NCBI GenBank assembly: GCA_015069695.1
Contig: JADCRZ010000045.1
Location: 1-51,033, forward strand
Direction of reading: 5' to 3'
DNA from: Williamsia sp.
GTDB lineage: Bacteria > Bacteroidota > Bacteroidia > Chitinophagales > Chitinophagaceae
Length of the DNA: 51,033 nucleotides
Each line of letters begins with the position of its first letter. The first letter of the stretch is position 1. The position numbers were made by a program, and so were the translations under genes. The notes under the pieces were generated by a model that was not told where the DNA came from, did not search any database, and was given only the letters and a program-made list of their open reading frames with translations. This document shows, one piece after another, positions 42,822 to 50,959 of this stretch.

Positions 42822-43283
42822 ATGCCCCGAAAAAGTGCAGGCATCCTGCTATACCGCCTGAAAACAGGCGTGCCGGAAGTTTTTCTTGTTCACCCGGGAG
42901 GACCTCTTCACGCAAAGAAAGACCTGGGATCCTGGTCTATCCCGAAGGGGGAATTTGAAGAGGGGGAGGAGCCGCTGGCGGCTGCCCGGCGTGAATTCAA
43001 GGAGGAGACAGGGGCCGAGATCGGGGGAGACTTTACAGCTTTATCACCCATCAAGCAAAAAAGCGGAAAGATCGTGTGGGCCTGGGCTGTGAAGGGCGAC
43101 TTTGATGAGAAAGAACTTGTTTGCAACCTGTTTACCATGGAATGGCCGCCCCGGTCCGGCCGGTACAGCAGTTTTCCGGAAGTAGACCGGGGTGAGTGGT
43201 TTGGGGTAGAACTCGCCAGGCAAAAAATGATCCCTGCCCAGGCAGCTTTGGTTGACGAGCTGTTGCAGCTGCTTGGTAACTAA
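42822..43283 (+). CDS. Nudix hydrolase
   Basis: A 153-residue Nudix enzyme. The full Nudix box GX5EX7REUXEEXGU spans residues 43-65 (G43, E49, R57, E58, E61, E62, G64). The N-terminus MPRKSAGILLYR and the segments SIPKGEFEEGE and FPEVDRGEWFG are typical of the group acting on dinucleoside polyphosphates or similar nucleoside diphosphate compounds. The precise substrate is unknown. It begins 69 bp after the adaptor gene and is followed after 27 bp by the DUF1572 gene, so those two are probably cotranscribed. Confidence 0.9.
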   Translation: MPRKSAGILLYRLKTGVPEVFLVHPGGPLHAKKDLGSWSIPKGEFEEGEEPLAAARREFKEETGAEIGGDFTALSPIKQKSGKIVWAWAVKGDFDEKELVCNLFTMEWPPRSGRYSSFPEVDRGEWFGVELARQKMIPAQAALVDELLQLLGN

Positions 43284-43310
43284 CCATCCGGAACGATTAA
43301 ATCTTGTTAT

Positions 43311-43892
43311 ATGCACCTCGACTATCTCAACAGCGTAAAAAAGCAGTTTGAATATTATAAGATGCTGGGTGAAAAAGCCATCCAGCAGACGCCGGACGAT
43401 CAATTGTGCTGGCAGTTCAATGAAGAAAGCAACAGCATTGCCACCATCGTCAAACACCTCCATGGCAACATGCTTTCCCGCTGGACTGATTTCCTGACCA
43501 CCGATGGAGAAAAAGAAAGCCGGAACCGGGATGGGGAATTTGAATGGGAGAGCGGGTGCAGCCGGCAGGAAATTATGCAGCTATGGGATGAAGGATGGGC
43601 CTGTTTGTTCAATGCCCTGGATCCCTTGACAGAAGCCGATCTCACCAGGACGATCTGGATCCGCAACATGGGGCATACTGTGATGGAAGCCATCAACCGG
43701 CAACTGGCCCATTATCCTTATCATGTAGGACAGATCATTTTTATCGGTAAGATGGTCTGCGATCACAACTGGGTTTCCCTTTCCATTCCGCGGGGAAACT
43801 CAAAGCAGTACAATACCCAAAAGTTTGCCCAGCCCAAACGGACCGAGCATTTTACAGATGAGTTCCTGAAAGGGGATCAGTCTGCCTCATAA
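43311..43892 (+). CDS. DinB-superfamily protein (DUF1572)
   Basis: A 193-residue four-helix-bundle protein of the DinB/DUF1572 type. The expected metal-binding histidines are present: His49 or His51 (VKHLHGN) in helix 2 and His134 and His138 (QLAHYPYHVGQI) in helix 3. Members are soluble metalloproteins, some with thiol-dependent transferase roles, but this subgroup has no known reaction. It follows the Nudix gene by 27 bp. Its end overlaps the convergent oxidoreductase gene by 16 bp. Confidence 0.85.
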   Translation: MHLDYLNSVKKQFEYYKMLGEKAIQQTPDDQLCWQFNEESNSIATIVKHLHGNMLSRWTDFLTTDGEKESRNRDGEFEWESGCSRQEIMQLWDEGWACLFNALDPLTEADLTRTIWIRNMGHTVMEAINRQLAHYPYHVGQIIFIGKMVCDHNWVSLSIPRGNSKQYNTQKFAQPKRTEHFTDEFLKGDQSAS

Positions 43893-44857
43893 ACCACGCC
43901 GCATTGCCGCCGCACTTCGTCCATGATCCGGCTGAGCTGCATGCTGAAACTGTGCGGCAGGAGCGGGCTTTCCGTCAATCCTTCCTGCAGGCACCGCATG
44001 GCTTCCCGGATCTCATATTCGTACCCGTTGTGGTCATGCGGGAAATGGAATTCCTGCTGGCCTTCATTAAAGCCCAGGTACCGGGTAAACCGTTCTGTTT
44101 TGTACCAGGGCGCAGGCACTTCTACCCGTCCCTTTGTTCCTACAATTTCTGCCGTAAGCCCAGTTTGCATGCCGATGGAAGATAACAGACTGGCTGATTG
44201 TCCACCCGGATAGCGCAGTTGGATATTGCAATATTCATCCGCGCCGGTGGCAGCCAGCCGTCCTGTCGCGTAAATGCCGGCTGGTTCGCCTAAAAAGAGG
44301 GTAGCCAGTGCGATCGGATAGATGCCTACATCAAGCAGGGAGCCGCCGCCCAGCGCAGGGTCGAACAATCGGCTCGCCGGGTCAGCCGGCGCGCGGAATC
44401 CGAAATCAGCCCGCACAAATTGCACCGGTCCGATTTCATCCAGCAGGGCTTCTATCTTTCTGGTAAAAGGCAGGCAGCGCGACCACATGCCTTCCATAAG
44501 AAAACAGGCTTGCTTACGGGCTGTGTTGATCATCCTCGATACTTGTTCGTTGTTGAGGGCCAACGGCTTTTCGCACAAAACGGCTTTGTGGTGTTCCAGG
44601 CAGAGCAGGGTATGTTCGCAATGAAATGCATGGGGCGTGGCAACATAAACAATGTCTACTTCCCCGTCTTCCGCCAGCTGGCGGTAGTCGCTGTAAGCCC
44701 GGCGGGCTTTAAACTGGTTGGCAAAGTGCTGAGCCCGTTCTGCGTCGCGGGAGGCGACGGCAACCAGCTCAGCGCCAGGCGTATGGTTCAGGGCTGAAGC
44801 AAATTTATGCGCAATTTTACCGGGACCTAAAATCCCCCAGCGGACGGTCTTATTCAT
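43877..44857 (-). CDS. Gfo/Idh/MocA-family NAD(P)-dependent oxidoreductase
   Basis: A 326-residue oxidoreductase. The N-terminal Rossmann fold has GILGPGKIAHKF with the GxGxxA fingerprint, followed by VYVATPHAFHCEHTLL and the family motif CEKPLALN, whose Lys is at the active site. The C-terminal alpha/beta domain has FGFRAPADPASRLFDPALGGGSLLDVGIYP, where the Asp and the missing His (replaced by Tyr or nearby residues in this branch) set the dehydrogenase subgroup. It resembles trans-dihydrodiol or sugar dehydrogenases, substrate unknown. A 17-bp palindrome sits 7 bp before its ATG. Its 3' end overlaps the convergent DUF1572 gene. Confidence 0.9.
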   Translation of the reverse strand: MNKTVRWGILGPGKIAHKFASALNHTPGAELVAVASRDAERAQHFANQFKARRAYSDYRQLAEDGEVDIVYVATPHAFHCEHTLLCLEHHKAVLCEKPLALNNEQVSRMINTARKQACFLMEGMWSRCLPFTRKIEALLDEIGPVQFVRADFGFRAPADPASRLFDPALGGGSLLDVGIYPIALATLFLGEPAGIYATGRLAATGADEYCNIQLRYPGGQSASLLSSIGMQTGLTAEIVGTKGRVEVPAPWYKTERFTRYLGFNEGQQEFHFPHDHNGYEYEIREAMRCLQEGLTESPLLPHSFSMQLSRIMDEVRRQCGVVYEAD

Positions 44858-44863
44858 GATAGG

Positions 44864-44880
44864 TTTTTACCGGGTAAAAA
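44864..44880. promoter_or_regulatory. Palindrome upstream of oxidoreductase gene
   Basis: TTTTTACC-G-GGTAAAAA is a perfect 8-bp inverted repeat around one base, 6 bp before the start codon on the minus strand. It could be a repressor operator; a minimal one-base loop makes a hairpin unlikely. Confidence 0.35.
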
Positions 44881-44961
44881 TATTGAATTCAAATTTGTAA
44901 AAAAGATTGCTGCGGCCCTCTTTTTCAGATGCTGATTTTTTAATTTCGTTGACAACAGCAT

Positions 44962-45441
44962 ATGACAATTCATTTTGAATACAACCGCAAACAGGTAATA
45001 CAAGCGCTGCGTTATCATTTCTTAACAAGACCGGAAATACGGATCCTGCTGATACTGATCAATGTTTTTGCTATTTCTTCTGCCGTCTTGTTCGCCATGA
45101 AGAAGATACAGCCGCTGGCCTTTCTTATATTTTCTTTTTTGTGGTTTATGCTGATGCTGATGATCTGGCGGGTCCTGCCCCACAGCATCTACCGCAAAGC
45201 CCATACCTTCAAAGATGATTTTTCCATGAGCTTCCAGGATGAGCAGGTGGTCCTGGAAAACCAGCGCGGCTCCAAGGCCTGGGCCTGGAAATCGTTCAGC
45301 ACCTACCTCGAAAGTCCTTATTTCTTTCACCTTTACTTCGACAGCCGTTCATTTTTCCTGGTACCCAAAGACGCTTTCAAAGACATCTCCGACCTCCAGC
45401 AAACCCGCAAGCTGCTAAAAGAAAAGATTAAGAAAGGCTGA
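44962..45441 (+). CDS. YcxB-like membrane protein
   Basis: A 159-residue protein with the layout of YcxB-like proteins: a short polar start (MTIHFEYNRKQVIQAL), two adjacent membrane helices (about 28-46 and 50-70, LAFLIFSFLWFMLMLMIW), and a C-terminal PH-like beta domain (FSMSFQDEQVVLENQRG, WKSFSTYLESPYFFHLYF, FFLVPKDAF). The function is unknown. It begins with ATG 44962, divergent from the oxidoreductase gene with a 104-bp gap, and converges with the OPT transporter gene with a 1-bp gap across a shared terminator. Confidence 0.8.
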   Translation: MTIHFEYNRKQVIQALRYHFLTRPEIRILLILINVFAISSAVLFAMKKIQPLAFLIFSFLWFMLMLMIWRVLPHSIYRKAHTFKDDFSMSFQDEQVVLENQRGSKAWAWKSFSTYLESPYFFHLYFDSRSFFLVPKDAFKDISDLQQTRKLLKEKIKKG

Positions 45442-45459
45442 ATCAAGGTTCAGCCTTTC
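45432..45459. terminator. Bidirectional terminator
   Basis: GAAAGGCTGAA at 45432-45442 pairs perfectly with TTCAGCCTTTC at 45449-45459 with a 6-base loop. It overlaps the stop codons of the two convergent genes, which end at 45441 and 45443, and can serve both strands. Confidence 0.75.
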
Positions 45460-47482
45460 CTGTTCTATACAGCATCCAGCCCATGGCAGCAAAAAATAAA
45501 ACGCCCAACAGGTAATAGCCGCCCTGGCCAATGTTTTCTGACAGGAAATGTTCGTGGTCTACAGCATTCAGGAAGCGGCCACCGGCCTCGGAGCCGGAGA
45601 CAAAGGCAATGATAACACCTGCCACTGCGCCGCCGGCAACCAGGCCGGTGGCAAAAAGATTTCCCTTCCCAAGCTCTTCATCCTGGGTGCTGCGGTAAGA
45701 ACGCCTGCTTTGCGCCCGGTCTGTCAATCCTTTGATCGCGCCACCCACGAAGATGGGCAGGGTCGTAGACAAGGGCAGGTAAGCACCCACGGCAAAACTC
45801 AGTGATTTGATATTGCAGAGCTCCATTACGATGGCCAGAAACACGCCCACGAAAACATACTGCCAATCCAGGTTCTGAGACAGGATGCCTTTGATAAGAG
45901 TGGCCATCAGGGTCGCTTGCGGAGCCGGGTATTTGTCTGTTCCGATGGCATGATGTATATTCTGCTGGGTCATTTCCAGCGTAGGCCGGTCAAGAAATTT
46001 AATGGTAATCCCGATAACAATCGACGATACAATAGCGCCGATAAAGAGGGCGATCTGCTGGTTGCGTGGCGTGGCGCCTACAATATAGCCGCTCTTTAAG
46101 TCCTGCGAAGTAGCGCCTGCATTGGCCGCAGCGATGCAGATCATGCCACCGACTACCAGTACCAGGGGTTCAAAATGTTGGCCCGTCCAGCCCACACCCA
46201 GGAATATCAAACTCGTTCCCATCACAGTGGCGATTGTCATGCCGCTGATAGGATTGTTGGAAGAGCCGATCAGGCCTACAATCCGCGATGATACGGTTAC
46301 AAACAGGGCACCGAATAAAACGACCAGGATACCGATCAGCAGTTTTTGTCCGATGTTGTTACCAGGAATCTGCGGAAGAAGGGTGATCAGTATGATGAGC
46401 GCCAGGCTTCCCAGTCCAACTACTTTCAGGCTCAGGTCCCGGTCTGTACGGAGTATGCCTTCTCCCATCCCTTCCTTGTTTCCTTTTATGGAAGCAATGC
46501 TGGAGCGGATCGAACTAACAATAGTAGGAATGGTTTTGACCAGGGTAATAATTCCCCCGGCGGCAACCGCACCCGCTCCGATCTGCCGTACAAACGCATA
46601 GTAGATCGCTGCTGCATAGTTTTGAAACGTGTGCGTTGCAGGATCCCAGTTTCCTTGTCCGCCTGCTTTGGTAATATCTGCCAGGTAGCCCAGCTTGACC
46701 AGTTGGTTGGCGATTGTTATTGGCTGTACCAGGGTAGCCAGCAGCGGTATAAAAACCAGCCAGCTCAGCACCCCGCCAGCTACGAGTACGCCGGAAATGC
46801 GCGGACCAATGATATAGCCAACACCCATATACTCCGGTGTGATCTCCCCGCTTACACGGGCAGAGGGGAAAAACTTATTGGCCTGCCTGGTCGCGATATA
46901 GGGCACTTCCGCAATAAAGTGAAGCACTTTTTGGAGGATAGCATATACCAGCGCTACGCCGAGTCCGACGAATGCTGTCTTGGCGAAATCGCCGCCTTTT
47001 TCCCCGGCCTTCAGCACATCACCGCAGGCTGTGCCTTCGGGGTAGGGGAGATTGTCGTGCTCGTTTACGATCAGGGCCCTGCGCAGGGGTACCATCAGCA
47101 GGGTGCCCAGGAGACCACCGATGATGGCCAGGATCAGGATGGTGACATAGTTAAAATAAGCGCTGCTGTCTGAAGAAGATAAAAAAAGAAATCCCGGCAG
47201 GGTAAACACAACGCCTGCCGCAATGCTTTCACCTGCGCTGCCGGTGGTCTGGATGATATTGTTCTCCAGGATAGTGGTCTTAAAAAATTTTCTTCCCAGT
47301 GTAATGGCAATTACAGCAATGGGTATGGAAGCACTCACTGTAAGACCTGCTTTCAGGGCCAGGTACACCGTTGCCGCTCCAAAGATCACCCCAAACAAAC
47401 TGCCGATCAGTACAGACTTGACCGTTAGCTCCTTCATGATTCTTTGGGGAGGAACAAAGGGTTGAAATTTTTTCTCCATCAT
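45443..47482 (-). CDS. OPT-family oligopeptide transporter
   Basis: A 679-residue integral membrane protein of the OPT family, with roughly 14-16 hydrophobic segments. Typical parts are the N-terminal ELTVKSVLIGSLFGVIFGAATVYLALKAGLTVSASIPIAV, then TTGSAGESIAAGVVFTLPGFLFL, the NLPYPEGTACGDVLKAG motif, and SQDLKSGYIVGATPRNQQ. Bacterial members are thought to take up peptides or metal-chelate complexes; the substrate is not determined. The start at 47482 has a tandem ATG at 47479. The upstream gap to 47649 holds no clear promoter. Confidence 0.92.
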   Translation of the reverse strand: MMEKKFQPFVPPQRIMKELTVKSVLIGSLFGVIFGAATVYLALKAGLTVSASIPIAVIAITLGRKFFKTTILENNIIQTTGSAGESIAAGVVFTLPGFLFLSSSDSSAYFNYVTILILAIIGGLLGTLLMVPLRRALIVNEHDNLPYPEGTACGDVLKAGEKGGDFAKTAFVGLGVALVYAILQKVLHFIAEVPYIATRQANKFFPSARVSGEITPEYMGVGYIIGPRISGVLVAGGVLSWLVFIPLLATLVQPITIANQLVKLGYLADITKAGGQGNWDPATHTFQNYAAAIYYAFVRQIGAGAVAAGGIITLVKTIPTIVSSIRSSIASIKGNKEGMGEGILRTDRDLSLKVVGLGSLALIILITLLPQIPGNNIGQKLLIGILVVLFGALFVTVSSRIVGLIGSSNNPISGMTIATVMGTSLIFLGVGWTGQHFEPLVLVVGGMICIAAANAGATSQDLKSGYIVGATPRNQQIALFIGAIVSSIVIGITIKFLDRPTLEMTQQNIHHAIGTDKYPAPQATLMATLIKGILSQNLDWQYVFVGVFLAIVMELCNIKSLSFAVGAYLPLSTTLPIFVGGAIKGLTDRAQSRRSYRSTQDEELGKGNLFATGLVAGGAVAGVIIAFVSGSEAGGRFLNAVDHEHFLSENIGQGGYYLLGVLFFAAMGWMLYRTGKAEP

Positions 47483-47648
47483 GCCTGTTAGTTTTATCCG
47501 TCCAATATAGGGAAAAGCAGGGAGAACAGGGGCGCATCTTTCTTCCCCCGGCCTGCTTTGTTTGCTTCCTTTTGCAGGGTACGTCTAAATAAAAACAGGA
47601 AGAGGTTGCGCGCGCAGGCTGCCTTGCTATCCACCTAAATCGTCCATC

Positions 47649-47903
47649 ATGAAAACTGGTTCCTTTTGCCCGAATGCCCAACGCAACGAAGATGCTGAAT
47701 CGCTTGCAGCACAAAACCAGGTGCTCAAACACAAAGTGCCGGATGGATTGACGCTTGCTGCTTTGCAGGAGGGCACATCCCCGCTCCGCGTGGTCCGCAA
47801 ATGTTTAAAGACACAATGTATTCGCTGGCAGGAAAACCGCTGTGGTGCTGCCAGAAAGATGATGGATACGGTGGTGGAAAAAAATCAGCCCCTGCCCGGA
47901 TAG
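47649..47903 (+). CDS. Small cysteine-containing hypothetical protein
   Basis: An 84-residue protein with four cysteines: one near the start (SFCPNAQ) and three in CLKTQCIRWQENRCGAA. This looks like a small redox or metal-binding protein; I have the impression of similar short cysteine-rich proteins in Chitinophagaceae with a C-(I/R)-x-W core but cannot assign a family. ATG 47649 is preceded by no clear ribosome-binding site. It lies between the divergent OPT gene and the convergent GldB-like gene, leaving 9 bp before the latter's stop. Confidence 0.5.
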   Translation: MKTGSFCPNAQRNEDAESLAAQNQVLKHKVPDGLTLAALQEGTSPLRVVRKCLKTQCIRWQENRCGAARKMMDTVVEKNQPLPG

Positions 47904-47912
47904 AGTAAGCTG

Positions 47913-48956
47913 TTATTTGTAACGGGGTTTGTATTTGGATGCCGTAAAAATTTCCCGGGCACTTGTTTTCATCAGCTCATCAAGCCCCAACTCCGGATGT
48001 TTGTTGCTATATGCCTGCACGATCCGCCATCCTGTCCACTGCCCGATATTGCCCGGTGAAGCGGGAGACATCTCTTGCGTGGCAGGTGCTTCGCCGATAT
48101 AGCTTTTTACCAGTGCAGGTTCTGCAGTATAGAGTTCATTGCTTTGCAGAAAAAAGTCCCAGATCAGTCCTTCGTTTTCTTTGCACCAGTCCAGCTGCCG
48201 GTTGGTATAGCCTGTCTTGATGCTATCAGGTGTTTCGGGCAGCAGTTTATCAAGCAGGTACCACTGTTTGCCTTTTTCCACCATCTGCTCTACCAGCGGC
48301 CGGCCGGTGCTTCGGTCAGGGTAGATATCGTTTATGATGGCCGTCATAACGTTGGCCGGAATATACTGTTGCTCAAATCTTCTGGATATGTAGGAAGGAT
48401 ACAAGGCGATCCCTGCTTCGCTGGTATAGAAGGAAAAATTTTTTCCGCCAAAGAGCTGCAGTCCGACTGCGATAGCCTGGTTGGTAATCGCCACCCCGGG
48501 TGCGTTGAAGGGACCTAAATAAGTAACCAGCGGGGGAATGCGGTAGCCGGGAAAATAATATTTCAGGTATCTGAATGCCTGCGTCAGTTCGCGGGTAGTA
48601 GCGGCTTCCTGGAAAGTTGACGATACAGAATCATATATGGGCTGGGTGAGCCGGAGAAAAAGCTTGAGCTCCCTGAAGGTGGCGGCAGACCCGGAATCAG
48701 TATACGGTGGTGCAGGCGGCGGCAGCTCCAGGATATTTGTAATAAAGTCGTTGGTAAAGTAGGGGAAAGCGGATTGAAGCTGGGAAAGGGTGCGGACGGG
48801 TGTGGTTGTATCTGTTTTTTGAAAAAAGAACTGATCAAACCGTTCCAGCTTGATGTTTACAGCAATGCCTGATACATCGGGCGCATTGTTTGAATGGCAT
48901 CCTGCCAACAAGGCCAGCCCGCCTGCTATCATGGTGATGGCAAAAAATCTTTTCAT
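47913..48956 (-). CDS. gldB: Gliding motility lipoprotein GldB-like
   Basis: A 347-residue lipoprotein (lipid cysteine in LALLAGCHSNN) with the GldB layout: IKLERFDQFFF near the N-terminus, LTQAFRYLKYYFPGYRIPPLVTYLGPF, a midsection with IAVGLQLFGG and IALYPSYI, then YTNRQLDWCKENEGLIWDFF, NIGQWTGWRIV and the C-terminal ASKYKPRYK. GldB is needed for gliding in Flavobacterium and is also widespread in non-gliding Bacteroidota; its exact role is unknown. It fits with the two T9SS cargo proteins in this window. The gene is next to nadE as in many relatives, here divergent. Confidence 0.85.
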   Translation of the reverse strand: MKRFFAITMIAGGLALLAGCHSNNAPDVSGIAVNIKLERFDQFFFQKTDTTTPVRTLSQLQSAFPYFTNDFITNILELPPPAPPYTDSGSAATFRELKLFLRLTQPIYDSVSSTFQEAATTRELTQAFRYLKYYFPGYRIPPLVTYLGPFNAPGVAITNQAIAVGLQLFGGKNFSFYTSEAGIALYPSYISRRFEQQYIPANVMTAIINDIYPDRSTGRPLVEQMVEKGKQWYLLDKLLPETPDSIKTGYTNRQLDWCKENEGLIWDFFLQSNELYTAEPALVKSYIGEAPATQEMSPASPGNIGQWTGWRIVQAYSNKHPELGLDELMKTSAREIFTASKYKPRYK

Positions 48957-48979
48957 ACGTCTTGTTTACAACGAGCCCG

Positions 48980-48987
48980 CAAAGGTA
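48980..48987 (-). promoter_or_regulatory. Candidate -7 element of gldB-like gene
   Basis: TACCTTTG on the minus strand matches TAnnTTTG and lies 23 bp before the start codon at 48956. No TTTG is found at the usual upstream distance, so support is partial. Confidence 0.35.
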
Positions 48988-49111
48988 TTGTTGTTTGGGA
49001 GAGCGGTTTGCGCACCCGGGTTATAAATTCTATAAACCTTTGCCCTTCATGAAAGTAGGCCAGCCCCATTTTTGTATGTATTTTTATTGCCCTGGCAGGA
49101 TGCCCCATGCG

Positions 49112-49133
49112 GCCTGCTGATTTTTAAGCAGGC
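49112..49133 (+). other. Hairpin in nadE leader
   Basis: GCCTGCT at 49112-49118 pairs with AGCAGGC at 49127-49133 around an 8-base loop, 33 bp before the nadE start. It may affect translation or be incidental. Confidence 0.3.
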
Positions 49134-49166
49134 GTGTTGTTATTTCGTGTCAGAAAAACTTATACT

Positions 49167-50906
49167 ATGAAGATCGCATTGGCCCAGCAGAACTATCACA
49201 TCGGCAATTTCGAATCGAATACACAAAAGATCATTGAAGCTATTCATGAAGCAAAAAAAGTAGGCGCAGAGCTGGTAGTCTTTTCAGAACTGTGCGTATG
49301 CGGCTACCCACCCCGCGATTTTTTGGAATTCAACGACTTTATCAACAAAAGCTACGACTGCATCGACCTGATCCGCCAGCATGCAGATACAGTAGGCGTC
49401 ATCATCGGTGCACCGCAGCGCAACCCCGTGCTGGAAGGCAAGGACCTGTTCAATGCCGGCCTCCTGCTGTATGAGCGTGAAATAAAAGGGGTAGCTTATA
49501 AAACCCTCCTGCCTACCTACGATGTATTTGACGAATACCGCTATTTTGAACCGGCCACTCAATGGAACCTGGTTGAGTTCAAAGGAAAAAAGATCGCGCT
49601 TACCATCTGCGAAGACCTGTGGAATTTGAGCGACAATCCGCTTTACCTGACGACCCCCATGGACAAGTTGGCGGAGCTGCAGCCGGACATCATGATCAAT
49701 ATTTCCGCCTCCCCATTTGACTACGACCATGACGACGACCGCAAGGAAGTGATCCGGGCCAATGTGCTCAAGTACCGCATGCCGATGTTCTACTGCAATG
49801 CGGTGGGTTCACAAACAGAAATTGTATTTGACGGCGGAAGCCTGGTCTTCGACGGGAAAGGAAATATCCTGAAAGAGCTGAAATATTTCGAAGAAGATTT
49901 TCAGGTTGTTGAGGTGGCCGACGAGGAACTGCGGATGACCGAAAAACAGCCTGGAGCAGAAGAGGCAGAAAAGGCGCTGTCACCGGTAAACCAGTTCGAC
50001 AAAGACCTGCGGGTATCCAAGGTAAAAGATCCGGAAAGGGTAATTGCTTACCTCACAGAGGAAAAAAACATAGAGCAGATCTACCGGGCCCTGGTGATGG
50101 GCATCCGGGATTATTTTAAAAAGATGGGTTTCAGCAAAGCCATCCTCGGCAGCAGTGGCGGGGTTGATAGTGCCGTTACGCTGGCCCTGGCCTGCGATGC
50201 CTTGGGCACCGAAAACGTACGTGCCATCCTCATGCCTTCACAGTATTCAACTTCCCATTCCGTAAGCGATGCCGAGCAGCTCAGCCGCAACCTGGGCAAT
50301 CCATATGATACTATTGCCATCGCACCTGTTTACGATGCATTTTTAACCGCCCTGCACCCGCTCTTCAAAGACCTGCCTTTTAGCCTGGCAGAAGAAAATA
50401 TCCAGAGCCGCACAAGGGGAAACCTCCTGATGGCTATTTCTAACAAATTTGGCTATATCCTGCTCAACACCTCCAACAAAAGTGAGCTGGCAACCGGTTA
50501 CGGCACCCTTTACGGCGACATGGCCGGCGGCCTGAGTGTACTGGGAGACGTCTACAAAACCCAGGTCTTTGCCCTGGGCCGTTATCTCAACCGCAATGGC
50601 GAAGTGATCCCTGATAACATCCTTACCAAACCCCCCTCCGCCGAATTGCGCCCCGACCAAAAAGACAGCGACAGCCTGCCCGATTACGATCTTCTTGATA
50701 AAGTACTCTATCAATACATAGAAAGAAGACAGGGCCCCAAGGAAATCATTGCCATGGGCATGAGCGAGATCCTGGTAAACCGGGTCCTCAAGCTGGTCAA
50801 CACCAACGAATACAAAAGGAACCAGTTCTGCCCCATCATCCGCGTCAGCAGCAAGGCCTTCGGTGTGGGTAGAAGGGTACCGATCGTGGGGAAGTATTTG
50901 TCGTAG
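49167..50906 (+). CDS. nadE: Glutamine-dependent NAD+ synthetase
   Basis: A 579-residue two-domain enzyme that makes NAD+ from deamido-NAD with ATP and glutamine. The N-terminal nitrilase-type glutaminase has the triad Glu41 (FSELCVCGYP), Lys112 (YKTLLPTYD) and Cys148 (TICEDLW). The C-terminal synthetase has the ATP-pyrophosphatase loop LGSSGGVDSAV near residue 330, followed by NTSNKSELATGYGTLYGDMAGG and LPDYDLLDKVLY. ATG 49167 is used, as MKIALAQ is the usual family start; the frame continues upstream to 49134. A hairpin repeat begins on the last base of its stop codon. Confidence 0.95.
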   Translation: MKIALAQQNYHIGNFESNTQKIIEAIHEAKKVGAELVVFSELCVCGYPPRDFLEFNDFINKSYDCIDLIRQHADTVGVIIGAPQRNPVLEGKDLFNAGLLLYEREIKGVAYKTLLPTYDVFDEYRYFEPATQWNLVEFKGKKIALTICEDLWNLSDNPLYLTTPMDKLAELQPDIMINISASPFDYDHDDDRKEVIRANVLKYRMPMFYCNAVGSQTEIVFDGGSLVFDGKGNILKELKYFEEDFQVVEVADEELRMTEKQPGAEEAEKALSPVNQFDKDLRVSKVKDPERVIAYLTEEKNIEQIYRALVMGIRDYFKKMGFSKAILGSSGGVDSAVTLALACDALGTENVRAILMPSQYSTSHSVSDAEQLSRNLGNPYDTIAIAPVYDAFLTALHPLFKDLPFSLAEENIQSRTRGNLLMAISNKFGYILLNTSNKSELATGYGTLYGDMAGGLSVLGDVYKTQVFALGRYLNRNGEVIPDNILTKPPSAELRPDQKDSDSLPDYDLLDKVLYQYIERRQGPKEIIAMGMSEILVNRVLKLVNTNEYKRNQFCPIIRVSSKAFGVGRRVPIVGKYLS

Positions 50907-50959
50907 ACTCCGTGTTCTTTTTGCCTTGACGCAAAAAGAACCAAAAAAGTCAAGGCTGT
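50906..50959 (+). repeat. Hairpin repeat, copy 3
   Basis: Exact 54-bp inverted copy of positions 1-54. It begins at the final base of the nadE stop codon, so it sits immediately behind the coding region in the same sense orientation as the copies behind the gene ending at 114. The inner stem GTTCTTTTTGC/GCAAAAAGAAC and the alternative GCCTTGAC/GTCAAGGC stem are both intact. Nothing else is recognisable from 50960 to the window end at 51033. Confidence 0.85.

Noticed and set aside
1-50959. The inverted 54-bp ends as terminal repeats of a 51-kb mobile element
   Set aside because: The contents are housekeeping and ordinary accessory genes, no transposase or integrase is present, each copy sits directly behind a gene, and a third copy lies next to the first. 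A dispersed 3'-end hairpin explains it better.
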